In this document: one piece after another, positions 1 to 13,783 of the stretch
Numbering within the stretch: position 1 is the first letter of the stretch
Layout of the letters: every line of letters starts with the position of its first letter
DNA from: Mesotaenium endlicherianum
Taxonomy: Eukaryota; Streptophyta; Zygnematophyceae; Zygnematales; Mesotaeniaceae
NCBI GenBank assembly: GCA_009602735.1
Contig: WELA01003775.1
Coordinates: 517,345 to 581,344, forward strand
Direction of reading: 5' to 3'
Length of the DNA stretch: 64,000 nucleotides
Translations under genes and position numbers: made by a program
The notes under the pieces: generated by a model
The model's input: only the letters and a program-made list of their open reading frames with translations
Told to the model about the DNA's origin: nothing
Databases searched by the model: none

Positions 1-665
1 GGGGGGGGGGAGGGAGGACAAAAACTGGGGGAGAGTGGCCGAGGATTAAAAGTGACAGAGCGTAAATCTGGTGAGGGGGGGGCTGCACCTGCCAGCACTA
101 GCTGCTGGCAATAATGATAGGGATGCACTCGAGACTTGTGCGATAGAAACTCATCTCTTCCTGATCCGTCTCTGGGCTATATGAGTGGCCCGGTCTGGCC
201 CCTGAGGCCTGCTGGAGGAGCACTCGCTCAGGCTTCCACTTGTCAGGAGCATGATTCTTTCGGGGCTTTAGGACGCGCTAAGCCAGCCGCAGTGCAATGT
301 CAGTTTGTTTGTGCTCTCCCCCCCTCTGCGTATGGGAGAGCCTTCTGGCACACTCTTCTGCTCCCTCGGTGTGCCGGCCCTATGCATGATGGCGTTGTGG
401 CTGCCCCCCTTCTTACAGGGCAGTCATCTCTCTAGCATGTACCTGTTGCCCTGCCTCTTGTTGCAGATCTTGTCTTCTTTCAGCTCTTCCCATCTACGTC
501 CCCCTCCCTGTGGGCCCTCCCACACGCCCTCCTTGTCCTACCTCCTCCCAAATACACCCCCCCGCTCCTTCTCACTCTTTCTCCTGCTGGTACCTTAAGC
601 TGATGTTTCTCTTGGAGCTCTCTTCTGCTCTCCTTTCTGCTTCTGCATCTCCCGCCCTGCAACAG
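1..665. other. Left edge, probable intron or upstream sequence of the 666-1860 gene
   Basis: The window opens with an 11-base G run. The rest is pyrimidine-rich in its second half and ends in a usable 3' splice site (polypyrimidine stretch then CAACAG at 660-665). I see no exon that can be joined with confidence, although earlier exons of the following gene must lie here or beyond the left edge. Confidence 0.4.
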
Positions 666-1860
666 GTGACAGTTGCCGCATCAGCAGGGCTGCTGGGGGG
701 CGCGCTCCTGGCGGGTGCTGACCAGTGGACGGAGTATCTGCGCTACTTCCAGGAGAGCCGATTTGTAATCACATTTTCCCCTTGCACATGCCTCCCTTGC
801 AGATACTTATCACATGCATGCACGCTCACTTTCACACATGCATATCACACACACACACATACACATACAAACACACATGTGCTGTTGTACAGCTGTTGGT
901 ATGCAAGCAGATGAAGTGAATTGCAGCAGCAACAGCAGCATCGCTAACAAAACCGTTGGATACAGCTCCTCCCCCTGTTGTTACGACAAAGCCAGTTTTC
1001 TGGAGCTTTACTGCTGACCTGGAACGTGTGCGTCCGGTTGTTATGCAGAGCTGACGCGTGTATCGGGGCGTGCTGATCTGGCGTGCAGATACACGTGATG
1101 TCGATTGACTTCATGATTCTGACGTCCTTCTTCCCCTTCTGGGTGAGCAATGACGCTTCGGTCCGCCGATGGTGAGCTTCTCTCACGCCCCGTCTGAGCC
1201 TGTTCCTGTATCACCTCGTTGCCATGCGTGTACCCGGTTTCAACTACAAGTGTGTGTACAGTGCAGGCATTGCATACTTGTTGCGTAGCACAAATAATGT
1301 GCCAGTGATGGTGTATGAAAGTACACTCGTGCTCTCAACTTGGAGACCTTTGAGGTCCGACAGGGATCAATGTCCCACCCTGTGTGCCTGCAGTTTTTGC
1401 TGTTCCACACCAGGCAGCACACCCGTGGGGCTATTATTGCATGGACCAAATCTGAATTTTCTCTCTCTGGGCTTTCCCCGTGTGTACAAACTGGTCAGTC
1501 ACACGACTGAAACTTGCGGTCTGTGAGTTGAGGGCCCATGGGATGTCAGCGGGCTTCCTCCACCTCCGACGTCTAGGATTCAAGTGAGCCATGGAGAATT
1601 TAGAGATGAAAAGATGGCATGTTACGGTGGGCGACCAACATTCTCTTATGTCAAAAGTCTGTTCCAACAGCGTGCCGACGTGTGTAACCACATGTTGGCT
1701 AACACGTGCGCGTGCGCAAGTGCTGACAAGTGGCATGCTGTGTTGCAGGGCGGGTGGAGATGCCCTGCCATTGGCTCTCTCGGTCATTCCTGTCGTGGGG
1801 CCCGCCATCTATCTCCTTCTGAGGCCTCCCCTCCCAGAAGCTGATGCAAAGCAGGAGTAG
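666..1860 (+). CDS. 3' part of a small conserved membrane-protein gene (family not named)
   Basis: Three exons join in phase: 666-764 (phase 0, donor GTAATC), 1089-1171 (ends two bases into a codon, donor GTGAGC) and 1749-1860 (acceptor TTGCAG, stop TAG at 1858-1860). The 97 visible residues hold an ESRFIHV-MSIDF segment, then a hydrophobic stretch with FFPFWVSNDASVRRW, then a second hydrophobic stretch ending PVVGPAIYLLLRP and a short polar tail. This looks like the C-terminal two membrane segments of a small plant/cyanobacterial-type membrane protein; I recall a similar FW-x-ND pattern from plastid-predicted plant proteins but cannot give a family name or role. The start codon and upstream exons are not identified. 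The splice calls are strong because all three phases agree and each acceptor has a pyrimidine tract. Confidence 0.65.
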
Positions 1861-3670
1861 CTAGCTTTGCCTGTTTTTTGTCATAGTTTTCCATTCTTAT
1901 CTTCCTTATCTTACGTCCTGCCTTCCCTGACCCATCGACTCCATCTTTCAGGCTGACCCGTTAGCTGGTACAGTTCAATGGAGTGCAAGAAAAGGTTACA
2001 GTACATGTACCGGTAGTGCAGGAGGTACACCATGTTCATAGGGGGGCACATCCTTGTAAGCATGTGAACTCCTTGATGGACGTTCCAGAACAGATAATAA
2101 AGAAAGAAATGGACGGTCCTGTGGAATTCAGCAGCAAGCTGATACACTTGGAGTTGAGTAGTGGGGTAGTTTAGGGCGTCAACATGAAGATTGGGATGAT
2201 GGGGACAGACTTTTCTTTTTGGCCGTGCACGATGAGGTTGTGGCAGCGTCCCGGGGACTGCCTTTTTCAGGAAAATGATTGAGAGAGGAAGTCTGGAAAT
2301 TCTTAAAAAGCGAGAAGCCATGTTGTGTGTCCTTCAGTGACTAAGATTGAGAGGTTATCCTTTAGCATCAAAGATCTGAACATATAGGGAATGCCTCTGC
2401 ACAATCATAATTCTGAGAAAGAAAATCAAACGCGTGGGTTGATATAATAAAATTTCACTCTTTGTTGTGTTCGTGACGTCCATCTGAATGCATGCAGATG
2501 CATGATTCAAAGTACCACTAGCTCTTTTGGTGAATTGCAGGTTTGTCGCAATCCGAACTTTGACAAGTGGTCAAAGTGTCGATTTCGCACGTTGCCGTGT
2601 TTGCTTGACATACCTAAATCCCGTAAAGGCTCTTTTTTGCATAGCAGCCTTTCATTGCAGCAGGAAGTAACTGCTGCACTTCCCTACCTACCCTCCCCTC
2701 TAACCCCGACCTGCCACTGGGAGGTGCACGGGTCAGGCCCGAACCTAAGATGGGGCTAGCACTAGTAACAGCAATGCCCTAAAGTGTTGTTTTGGTACCC
2801 TAAGGCCTGTTGGCATCAACTTGCGGAGAATTTTCGGTGGCCAATTCCAATACACCAATAGCATCATGTTGGCTTTTGCAAAAGAGTCACATTCTCGTAC
2901 AAATGCACAACGATCGGTGCAGTTGCTAGTTCAAGCGTTTTTTAGGAGATTGAACAGAGTTGCCTTAACATAGTTAAGTGTATTAATGAAACAAAATCTA
3001 GCTAGATTTAGAGAGGATTAGACAAGAGCAGATTACGCGCATTGTGGCACATTATTTCTCCTACAATTCTTTCTATAATCACCTTCCTTCTTCAAAATTT
3101 AGGCAATTTGAACACAAATTGTCAAGTTTGTCTTTGTCCTGCTTTATAAATATCAGTGCTTATGCTAGCATTTTCAATGCCTCATCATGATACAGAGCAA
3201 TTTACTATATGTGCAAGGCTGCCGCATTGAAAACAAAGCCTGATCTTTATACCTAGCACCTTCTGCAAAAAAGGTTACTATGCAAACAACAACAAATGTA
3301 AGTCACTAAGAATCAAAGGAAAGAAAATATCACATCAAGAGAAAGGTGGTACAGATGAAACATTCCATTGGAAATTCTGCATCAATCAGGCAAAAAAGTC
3401 CCCTTTCGCTACCCCTACCATACACCGTCTGTCCACTTTGTGACAATCTTCCAAAAACGACTTTCTGAAACCAGGCCATTAACCACTCGGGCTATATCTA
3501 TGTCATCATACAGCACGCTCGGAGAAAAATAATATTTACGTTGTTTCTCCGAGCACAGCTAGACTACAAGAATTGATGCCCGCAGCGAATCACTACCTGG
3601 TGAAAGGGCCAACCTACCACCCTTCTTTAGCACGCAACCTCAAACATGCGAGAAGAAGTGCAATACATAA
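1861..3670. other. Intergenic region, nothing recognised
   Basis: This stretch separates two convergent genes. It becomes AT-rich after about 2820, has no long open frame, and holds the 3' flanking sequence of both neighbours. I see no RNA gene, repeat array or transposon end in it. Confidence 0.5.
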
Positions 3671-4855
3671 TCACTCGCCCCCTCCCCCTTGCAGATTCTT
3701 TAGTAGGTTCAACAGGTGTAGAAACAAGTTGACAATGTCGAGGTAGAGCGCGACAGACGCCCAAATGTAATCGTCGTAATCGTAGCGTTTGATGAGGTTG
3801 TCCGTGTCATACACGATGTAGACGCTGAACAGGATGGCGCCGATCAGAGAATACACGAAGTGCCCCGTCCTACCGAAGGGGAAGAACGCCTGTCATGAAA
3901 AAAGAGAGGATGCAGAGAGCAAAGAACACATCATCAGCACAGGCCAGTCTCAATGGCGCAAAGAACATATATAGGCATATATATGGGGGGCTCGTTATGT
4001 CGCCGGTTAACATGGTCAGTGGGCTCGACAGGACAGCACTATCAGGCGGATACGTATCACAGCAAGTTTTAAGAGTTGGTTGGAAGCAGGTGTGACCTGG
4101 CCCTTCACGCTCATAAAGCGTCGAAACATAATAACGAACTTACTGGACTGGATACCCGCCCTCAAGTACGAAAGGGCTCGTAGGGAGGGCGTGGGAGTTG
4201 GGTCCCGGGTAAGTGAAAGGCGCAGGTGTGCGGACACAGGCGGGCAGGCAGTCAGACAGGGTAGTTGCTGAGGGTTGGACACAATGACATTTGGTCAGTT
4301 GTGTCCATGGATGCTCTATGTGTGTGCGAGTGTAGTTGTGCACGTGCACTCACTTGTGTGCGTGCATGCGTGTGCGCGTTTGTGCGCATGTGTGCAAGTC
4401 TGCGTGTGACAAACGTCACGCCTACATCCAGACGAAAGAACCAGGACCGATGGCTGGTTTGCTGGTTTAATGAACCGACAGGGGAGCCAAAAGACCCCCC
4501 CTTTTGCTCGAGTGCAGGCCAACGCCACGCGTACGTGCATGCGTGCATGAGTGAGGTCTGCATAAGGGGGCCGCGAGGGAAGCATGGGGACTTGGGAGAG
4601 AGGAGGCCCATCCCGGGCGGCAGTACCTGAATGAAGCCCCAGAGGCAGAGGCACATGAGCGCCACAAACAGCATGGGGCCCAGGAAGTGGAAGTCGTAGC
4701 CCTGGCGCGCCGCCCAGAAGGTGTAGGCCGTGAGCCCGATCACCACGGCCGCCGTCAGCACCAGCGCCTCCAGCACAATGGTGCCTGCTCCTCCCGACAG
4801 CCATGCATGCGCACGCATGCAAGGGAGGACGGGGTGAGGGGTGTGCGGGGGGGGN

Positions 4856-4920
<65 letters not shown>

Positions 4921-7900
4921 AAGCGTGCGTGTCTACTCCCGTGTACTCCGGGAACATGTGCTTGTGCGCGCACGCGAGGAGAGATATGAGAGGTATGGCC
5001 CGCGATGGGGACAGGGTAGGGGAGGGAGGGTGGCACGTATTGCCTATTTTTGCTGGCAGACAGTAAGGAGCCGGTGAGGAGTGTGAAGCGAAAAAGTAGC
5101 ACGAGGGTGGGTGGACGTGCTAGCTCCAGGGTGAACACCCGCCGCAAAGCAGGGGAGCTCCAAGTAATCGCCTCTCTATGTTACACCATCGCAATAAGAT
5201 GTTAAGTGTGCAGATATGCGTGAGCACTCGTGCGACCACACATTCACGCGTCATGTGCCTCCATTGCTCTTGCCTGGGAAGCACGTCCTGCCGGCCCCCG
5301 GCTGCCAGCCTGTGTGCATGTTGCGGTCGCGCTGCCATCGGTGAAGCTCTATCGCACAGCGCGAGGCACAGGAAGAAAGGACAGCGAGACCAATAAGAAC
5401 ATCTCTGAATGAATACTCACAAGGACAGGTAGTGGGTGTCCAGAAAATGAGAGCGCTGGAAGCTGAGCTTGTGCTGGAAGCTCCCGCAGTCAACAACTTC
5501 ATGCAAAGGGGGGACCTGGGGGNTCTAGGGATAAGTGTTTGTGGGAGCACCTTCAGAGAAGGCGCACGCGAGACCGATGGTGAGCGACAGCGAGACAGTG
5601 AAGAGCGCCAGCAGAATGAGGTTTGTCGGGTGGCTGCGGTGGTATGCCGACAGCGCACACAGCACTGCCACATGCATCACAAGGCACCAATAGACACACT
5701 CAAGCCAGGCGTCAAAAGAACAGACATACACACATGCACACAGGCACACACGCACTGATGCACGCGTGCGAGCGTACACATAGACATGATCTTGGGCCGG
5801 TGGGCGTGGCGAGCTTACTGCAAGGCCCCAGACAAGCGTCATCCTCTCAGCCGCATGCCCCTATTGCTTGTTCACGTGCCACCAGAAGGAAACGCCTCGC
5901 ATGCGAGCAGATGCAGCATGACAATGTGCTTGTGGTGGCAGAGGGCAGTTTTGGGGGGGGGGGACCCACCCACATGCCTGCCTCAAAGGTCCCAAGCCTC
6001 AAAGCCCCCTCCCCTCCCCCTCACAGCACGTCCCCTCAACAGTTCTCAGCTGGTACTACCAATAGACTGCTGCAAGAGCTACGGTGCCTGGCATGACTCG
6101 TCCTGCAGACATACAGAGTCGTGCATACAGCTGCAGGCTTACTGCATTTCTTGTCCATCACCCCACCCCCAGGCCAGGGGGGCAAAGCTCAACGGTCAGT
6201 GGCTCGCTGCTGCACATGTGCACACCCACATCATCCCTCCTGCTCCTGTGAGGGTCTGTCTCTCCCCACTCAGCGTCGCTTCTTCAGTGCCCACACAGGT
6301 TCTCAACACACGTGTGTCTTCCCCTTCCACAACCACTTGGAGCTTCTCCCACTAAAGCTCTCTACGTACTGAGCACAAACCACACCTCCCCTAAAGAGAA
6401 AGCCCACTTGTTCATACACAACTTCCACGGACCAAGTGGCATCCCTGTGCGCCAAGCACTGCACCCATTCTGACCCAAGAGCTCACGTCTGCCCCCTTCC
6501 CCCGCTCTCTATGCTGCAGGCCAGTTCATGGACGTCCATATATCGGAAACCCCTCACCCACGAAGGAAGCAGAGCGCCGAGCACACCATAGGGGCGCAGC
6601 GTCTGGTGGACAGGCGCTCCGTTCTCACAACTGCGCCCGCATGGCACGTCCCAATGATTCCCTTCCAATCTCTACCTAATCTCATTCACTCGCCTTGTTT
6701 CTCCCTCCNGAGAACTCCACACACTCGGACTGGAAAGGATAGGCTGCTTGCTTGCTCATCCTCCTTGTGAAACGTAACATTCCCCACCAGCAGGAAGGAA
6801 CTATAGAGCACACTCGTGCCAAAAGTGCGGGTCTCTATCACGCCTTCGAAGGTGTGGCATGGTGAGCAAGCAAGGGAGAGAGGCGGGGGGGGAGGCAGGG
6901 AGGGAGGCAAACGGGTGGTAACTCACGGATGAAGGGAAAGATGGCGACCACGATGAGGGAGCCCGGGGAGGCCAGCACAAAGGACTTGACGGGCGTGCTG
7001 TTGATCACCACCAGCACCACGCCCAGCGTGAGCAGCACCTGGATGCACAGGATGCCGTACACCTGGCACGCCACGGCCACCACGTGCAGGGAGCCGTAGC
7101 CCCACACGCCTTGGTTTAATACTCAACACAATAAAATAGACATGACTGTGTCTGTGTGTGCATGAGCAAGTGGACGCGCATGCCGTTCATATGCACCGGC
7201 TGAGGGGGTCAGGAATGGCGCAGCAAACAATCAGAGACTACTAGGAGCACCGCCATCCTGGCAACACCAACAGCTAGAGGATGACAACACCTCAACTCGG
7301 CCTCGCCTGGCAGGGGCTCCCACGGCTGCCACACGTCCTTCAGCACGGTGGATAAGGGCATCTGTCCTTGTCCTCAGTTACCTATCACCGGCATGTTTGA
7401 ATACCCTGGGATAGGGTTCTCAATAGCCAGCTTGGAAGCATGCACAGTTCAGGTGTGATGGACCAAGCCATACCATGCCATACCACATACCACACCATGT
7501 CATAGCATGCCATCCCAAACCATGCTCAAGGTACTCCACCGTGACTTGCCACAATCACCCACTTGGATGCCATGGAACCTCAGCCAGAAGCTACACTGGG
7601 AAGCTCGTCACATGCAACTAACGCTCTCCCTAGAGCCCTTAGGCCCTAGAGCATAAAGACGTCCTCAATAGAAGAAGGCAAAAGCTTCCAGTCCCCCGAG
7701 ATCTCCTCAATTAAACATAAAGAGGAAAACCCCTCTTATACCCAAGTGATGCATGGCTTGGTATCGCACGGACATCTGGAAACCTCCTTCTTACTTGTAC
7801 GACGTTTTAAAGGCTTGGTGATACAGATAAGCGCCCTACTTGCCACCTGGAGGATGATACAGCAAGAATTCATGCACCTAGATACAAATAATCCAGCACC

Positions 7901-8434
7901 CTTGTCCCCCATAAACCATCGTCCCCCCTCCCCCCCCCCCCTGCATAATACATATGGCTTGCATACATGTCTCCAATCTTAGCAGCAGCTTCCTCCACCT
8001 TGTACTGGCTCCATGCCTTCGCACAGGTCTTAGTTCATCTGCAAAAACTACGTAATAACCATGTCCAGTGCTCCTACGGAAGCCCCTTCTACTATTTGAT
8101 GGTCTTCAGGGTACAAGAAACACTTTACACTCCTGCTTATAACTATCAATATGTGCTCGAGTAATCGATTGGACACAAGCACAGTGAATAACTGCCGCCA
8201 TCATCTGCTGCAGATTTCAGACTTGGAGTAGAGCACAGACTCTAGCTGAGCAGGCATCGATTTAACTCTTTCCTTGTAAGGCGAAGCATATTATACCTTC
8301 CTAATGAAGCCCCAACGCAGCATGTTCTCATCATCGCTTGCTTGAGGATACAAGCTCGGACCCGCGTCCCCATAGCCAGTCTCTATGTCAGCATATCCGG
8401 ACTTGCTCGGATATTGGCCCGTTGACCCGTACAT
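3671..8434 (-). CDS. LIFEGUARD-type Bax inhibitor-1 family membrane protein, complete, five exons
   Basis: The exons on the minus strand are 8434-8297, 7062-6927, 5664-5551, 4784-4627 and 3889-3671, 765 nt in all, giving 254 residues and a TGA. Every junction keeps phase (0, 1, 1, 0) and has GT-AG ends. The start at 8434 gives the short Tyr/Ser-rich cytosolic head, then WGFIRKVYGILCIQ at the start of the first membrane helix, which is the LIFEGUARD/TMBIM signature. Seven hydrophobic segments follow. The last exon holds YIVYDTDNLIKR and ALYLDIVNLF; Asp210 and Asp233 match the two aspartates that gate Ca2+ leak in the family. Members sit in ER, Golgi or tonoplast membranes and damp Ca2+-linked cell death and stress signalling. 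Length is close to typical plant LIFEGUARDs (about 240-260 aa). Introns hold a G run and single ambiguous bases, but none falls in an exon. The function is inferred from family membership. Confidence 0.93.
4847..4918 (+). repeat. Poly-G tract (about 71 G with one N) in a LIFEGUARD intron
   Basis: An almost pure G run with one ambiguous base at 4855 lies in the intron between the third and fourth LIFEGUARD exons, 63 bases beyond the exon edge. The true length is probably not resolved by the assembly. On the transcribed RNA it is a C run. Confidence 0.9.
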
Positions 8435-10161
8435 CGCCACACCAGTGTTCGTAAGCACCCAGGTATATGATACTGACAACTTTTCCGTAAACAATGTCTT
8501 ATCTTTTACCTACAGGTGCCCTCGCAACCTCACGAGCGGAATCAGATTCAGCGGTGATGTTTAATCACGAGCCTGGGGCTACCACTACTGTTCTTTATGC
8601 GATCGCTTCACCTGTACTTCAACTTATAGGATTTTTCCACTGTATAGGATATAGATCAACCTAACACTACAAGCTGATGATGCGCGGGTGTATTATAAGA
8701 ATTCGTCTGAAGGATGCTGAAAGATGCTCTCCTCTTATCGTCGACGTCTCGGTTTTATCCCAGTTAACCCGCATACAGGACGTTATACTGGAGAGCACTG
8801 GAGAGCAGCCACAAGGGCAACCATGGGCCAGCTCCTTGCAGCCACTTGCAGCCCATTGTCGGGTTTGGTCGGATTGACCACTCAGCAGTCAACGACATTC
8901 GAGCGGGAGGCGTGTACATGGTTGTGCATCTGTTTCAATCTGTTTTCATCGGCATACTACTCGGCCCTACTCGGCACGCTTGGTGGGTGTATTTGGCCGT
9001 ATGCCAGCCAATGCCAGGGCCCAGCCTGGGCCAGCCTGGGCGTCCTGGGGCTGACAAAAATTTGCTTATATCCTGTTTTATCGGTCATTTTTTTGCAAAC
9101 GTTGTCCCTCATGGCCAACTGGTTTGTTGCGAATTTCGCATCATGCCATTGATTTCACTCAACTGTGACGAATTTCTTGAATAGTGAGGCACATTTTTCT
9201 TCGTGCAGCAATGATGTCATATGAACCACTCGTCCAACAATAGCACTACACTTCGAACTGATCCATTCTGAACATAATAAGACTGCAGGCTCAATGCACA
9301 ATCATACTTAGGGCTCGTATGCAATGTAATACGCATGCTATTCTTAAGAGATTTTGTGAGTATTTTGAGTTTTATTATGATCGTATCACTGCAATTCCTG
9401 TTTGCACCGTATTCAGGAGAGGAAAGTAGTTATACATCGAGTGCAGATTTTTTTAAAATATCAACAAGGCAGCCAGCCATTGACTTTTGCCCGATACACC
9501 TGATGGTCATTGAAAAATTACAAGCTCAAATTTGTACACTACTGGAAATTGTATATAGGCGGATTGCTTGGCCAAGTCACTCCTCGTGACTTCTTTTACA
9601 AAGCATGACCAGCACAGTACATTTGCAAAATATGTATTGGACACTTCTTTTTATATACGATAAATTTATGCTCCACATTCTGTATTGCAAGAGAAAAAGG
9701 GAGCAAAGACAAACAGCTCAGTTTGCGAAAGATGGCAACGACCACAGTTTTCTTTTAAAGCTGGTATCGGCATAATCTTTCCTTCAACTTTATTGCTAGG
9801 AAAGCAGGCAGCAGGTCACACGGGTAGCACAGGTACAACCGTGCTGGCTGTAAAGCAGACAGTCTCATCAACACTCCATCAAGAGGGGCCATAACAATTT
9901 GCTTCTGACACTCACAAAATGCCTTGATAGAGCAATCAACCTTGCTCCACAATCCTTCATTTATTTCCTCTTTCCTACCCTGGCAGGAGCTTCTATAATG
10001 ACTGGAGAAGGGCGTCAAACATCCAGCGACATACAGCAACTATGTACATAAAATACAATACACACTCAATCTTCGTCTCAAGGTACATGAGTGTACCTGG
10101 AGTGGAATATGCCACAGCGCTTTGCAATCATCTCTAGGCGACTACAATCAAGGGCCATTTT
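8435..10161. other. Intergenic region between two minus-strand genes
   Basis: This holds the upstream flank of the LIFEGUARD gene and the 3' flank of the CBS gene. Open frames between 8677 and 9184 overlap each other and have no recognisable motif. A small GC-rich patch (GCCAGCCTGGGC repeated near 9020-9050) interrupts AT-rich sequence. No RNA gene or transposon is visible. Confidence 0.45.
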
Positions 10162-13100
10162 TCACTTTGCATCGTTGAACACAGCTTCGTCTATCATGCC
10201 GCCCAGGTAATTATCAAAGTACCCCTTAGGTTCAGTAACAAACCGCGATATAATATCCCTCAAAGTGATAATTCCTTGCACACACATGTTGTCATCAACA
10301 ACATATATTCGATGAATGTGCCTGGTAGCCAGCGTAGTGATGACGTCCAACAAGGTGTCGGTAACTTGACATGTGACCGGGGGTTGCAAGACCGGTGAGA
10401 ATTCTGATGGTTCTGCTGCATAATTGGAGACTATAGAGACGTAAGTTTCCACGGTGAGATCCCTGCTCACAGAGAAGTAGGCACCAGTTCTTTATGTGAA
10501 GTCAGAAGCAGAAGCAGGCATCTATGACTTTATGCTTCATCAGCTAAGAGACTCCAAATCTTCTCTTTACCATCAGCTTTTCTCTCATGTGCAATTACAT
10601 GGTACTCTCATGATATAGTAAGTTGCTATTTTAATCATTCCAGCTGTTTGTCAATGCGCAATAATAGTGAGCTAAGTTTGTCAAGGAGCTAAAAAGCTGA
10701 AGTTACCAAGTAGCACACACAACATAACAGATAGGGGAAGAATGTCGAGTCGTACTTGCGCTTGTGAAACAGCTCGGGCTGCAAAAGCAGAAAGCGCGCA
10801 TCGCGAACACTCATGTTGGCAACTATCTTGCGTTCCTCCCCTTGAGTTACAGGTAGCCCCCCAATGCCTTTCTCCCGCATCAGCACAAAGGCCTCCAAGA
10901 CCAGCTTCTTCTCGTCAACTGTCACCACCTGGTGAAACATTGAATCTTGAGTCTGAGGCGCATTGCCAATACTCTCTCACACTTATACTGTGGGTGTTAC
11001 TCAGCACAGGAAACTTGCAAGCATGTCACACCTGACTGAAGTTCTTAGTATACGATGCAGTGCTACTGGAGGGCCAAGGCTCTGCTCGGGAATACAGGCC
11101 ATAGATATGCACCAACTGCATACAATCTTAACGATATATGCTCAAGCAGCAGGTGGCCGGTCAAAGCCAAAACAGTACAGAACAGTTGGTAAGCCAGCCA
11201 TCCACACGCAGCAAATCTCTTGAGCAAACAAGAGCACAGTGCAGACGGGGGGAGCCAGGAACTGGCAGCATGACAGGCGACAAGCAGTATGGAACCACTT
11301 TCAGTTTGGAGTGAGCTGGCCAGCGCCCATCACCTCGTCTGGCGCCATGAGGGGCAGTCCCAGTTGTAGCAGCGTCTTTGTGGTGATCAAGTCAAACCAG
11401 TCATAACCCTTGCACTGCGCCAGTCCTCGCACCACCGCTGACTGAGTGATGAGGTTCAAGATGTAGGGCGATCCCATTTCCACCACTGGGACGCTCCTCA
11501 GGCGAAACTTGGACAGCAAGAGCAGCACGGTCAGCATGTTGTCGTTGGGCTGCACCGGCAGGAACGGAGCCCACCGGTATGACTTTGTGACGTCAGAAAC
11601 CTGCATACGATAAAAGATTTTAAAAAAACAAAAAACCGTTGAGCAACACTTGGACATCAGCGAAGGCACTGCCAAATAGAAGCTAGTGCAATGCAGTGAT
11701 AGTGATCTGGACATGTCTCATAGTAACTTGCAGCAATAAGAGAAAGAGCATTCTTCAGTAGAGCACGTGGCAGATAGCGCTCACAGCTTCCGAGGACAAG
11801 GATTTAATGACCAGACCACCTCAGTGTCAGCATTTCACTTACAGAAGGTGATATGTTTATATCAGACTCAGGAGAAAAAATCTTAAGGAGTATGAGAGAT
11901 CTGACTTTGACGGACAAACTTTGGCCATCAACCGATGGTTAGTGGCCATCATGACACAGTAATTCATGCTCTGGAGCAGAAAGCAAGAGAGCATACTCAA
12001 AGCACTTATTTTAAGCCATCACACGAGTCTCACACCTTCATACACGCCTCAGGTGGCAAAATATATTGATCATAACTTTCAGCTCTTTCCTACATCCTGC
12101 TATAGAATGCACTGTCCTCCCAGCGCGTTTGGTAAAATTGGCCACATTATAGCAGGAGGTAAATTCCTGCTTAAAAGATCGAAGTGAGCTAGAGCCTGAC
12201 AGAGCTGTGTTCTAAAGTACTTATCAAACTTGCTAGACTCAAATTTGTGTACATTCCCTTATTTCACATGAACAACCAGTTCAAGGGTGCAACTATGATA
12301 AAGGCTTCTAGTCCCCGAGACCTACCACAACCACTCCAGGGTTTATATTTAATAGGTCAATGTTCACATCATTATCAAAGAGTTGAGTATTAAACAATTT
12401 CCATGTAATCCAGTATCTGGCTGCCCATACTGCAGCACCAACCAGGAGCAAAGCACACCCCAAGCTGTAATATTCGTGTCAGTTTTCTTGACTGCCTCTT
12501 GTTTCACCTCAGTCTCCATTTGTGCATGCATGACTATCACAGCAGTAATTGTCTCACCTTCGTAGACTTGAAGGGCTCTTCTTGGAGCAGAATTCTATAA
12601 AAGTCCTCTCCAAGGGCATTGGCAGCAGATTGGGGATCTTTGCCCATCCCTCTATCCACGGCCACTCCGCCAGCAATGGCAGCACCAACAGCTGCTGCTG
12701 TAAGACCAGCCACTGCAACCGGACCTGTCATGCCCAATGCAACAGCCCCCAGTGCTCCTGCTGCACCTGCTCCCATACCTGTTGCAGCTGCTGTGCCTGC
12801 CATAAAAGAAAATTCCAGACAGATAAGTGATATATTGGAATTAGGAACCAACCCGTATATACTCGTCCTTCGAATTGTGCAAAGATTAAGCAGGTCAGGG
12901 AGTATGCAATTAATAAATATGAAAAGCACCTTCTCTGTCATAGCTCTAATCTCTTATTTAGTGTGGATGACGCAATTCACATTGAAGGATAGAGATGCAT
13001 GGAGCATGACCGGCGCAAGTCTGTTCAAGCTCAAATTGCTGACAAGCTACTACCAGAGGAAGCCTAGCTCCTTCATCAAGGACACCAGATGAGTCATTTC

Positions 13101-13783
13101 TGCATAGTACCGCCCAACTAAAGAAGGTGAGGTAAACAATTTAAAATTATGTGGAGCAGTCTCAAACCTGCTGCCAGAGCAGCTGCAGCCAGCTCTGCTT
13201 GCTCCAACACCCATAGGACAATAGCAGGAAAGTCTACCATTCCCAAGTAGCGCTCCGACCAAGTCTTATCAGCAGGCACCGAGACGTTCCTCACTGGAGC
13301 CGACAAGATATTGTTTTCAGATAGTGTCTGAATAGCTTCCAAGATGGTCGCATCTGAGGAGATTTCCACAACTGCAGATACCGACAGGTGTGAGTTAATT
13401 CCGTGCCCACAGAAGATTATTTGAAGTGAAATTCCTAAGGTAGTGCGATGGAGTAGCACATGTTACCCTTTATGAAGACGATAACTTGTAAAATTTGGCA
13501 TGTACAGATAGCCAGAGAGTTTCTATGCACCTGGCTCACTTGCACTTACACCTAGAACATTCTTGAAAGCGTAAAATGTGACCTGCTAGGTGAGATTAGA
13601 TAGACACTTCTTGCTTCCTCGCACCATACCTTTGCCAAGGTGAGGCTGAGGAAAAGAAGTGGCAGGAATTCCTTTAAACGCATTATTTATAATATCCTGC
13701 ACCTCAGATGGTACACCCCCATTCCCATCACCCCAGAGCTGATGCAACTTTTCTCGAACGGTGGGCTCTATATTGGCTGCCAT
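10162..13783 (-). CDS. CBS-domain protein of the plant SnRK1-gamma-like group, complete, six exons
   Basis: The exons on the minus strand are 13783-13630, 13371-13168, 12796-12558, 11600-11334, 10928-10756 and 10462-10162, 1338 nt, giving 445 residues. All five junctions are phase-consistent with GT-AG ends. The start is the first ATG of the open frame, giving MAANIEPTVREKLHQLW. Four CBS modules can be seen at about residues 50-115, 200-285, 286-345 and 355-435, with motifs such as NILSAPV, RSVPVVEMG, GIGGLPVT and HRIYVVDD. Between the first two lies a long Gly/Ala-rich hydrophobic insert (about 120-170), then EDFYRILLQEEPFKS. That layout is typical of plant proteins annotated as SNF1-related kinase regulatory subunit gamma-1-like, such as the Arabidopsis At1g69800 type. 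CBS pairs bind adenosine nucleotides. Whether this one belongs to a SnRK1 complex is not shown by the sequence. Confidence 0.92.

Noticed and set aside
4316-5147. Poly-Pro and poly-Gly frames around the G run
   Set aside because: Homopolymer translation in an intron of the LIFEGUARD gene.
8677-9184. Overlapping frames upstream of the LIFEGUARD gene
   Set aside because: No motif, no splice support, and two frames compete over the same bases.
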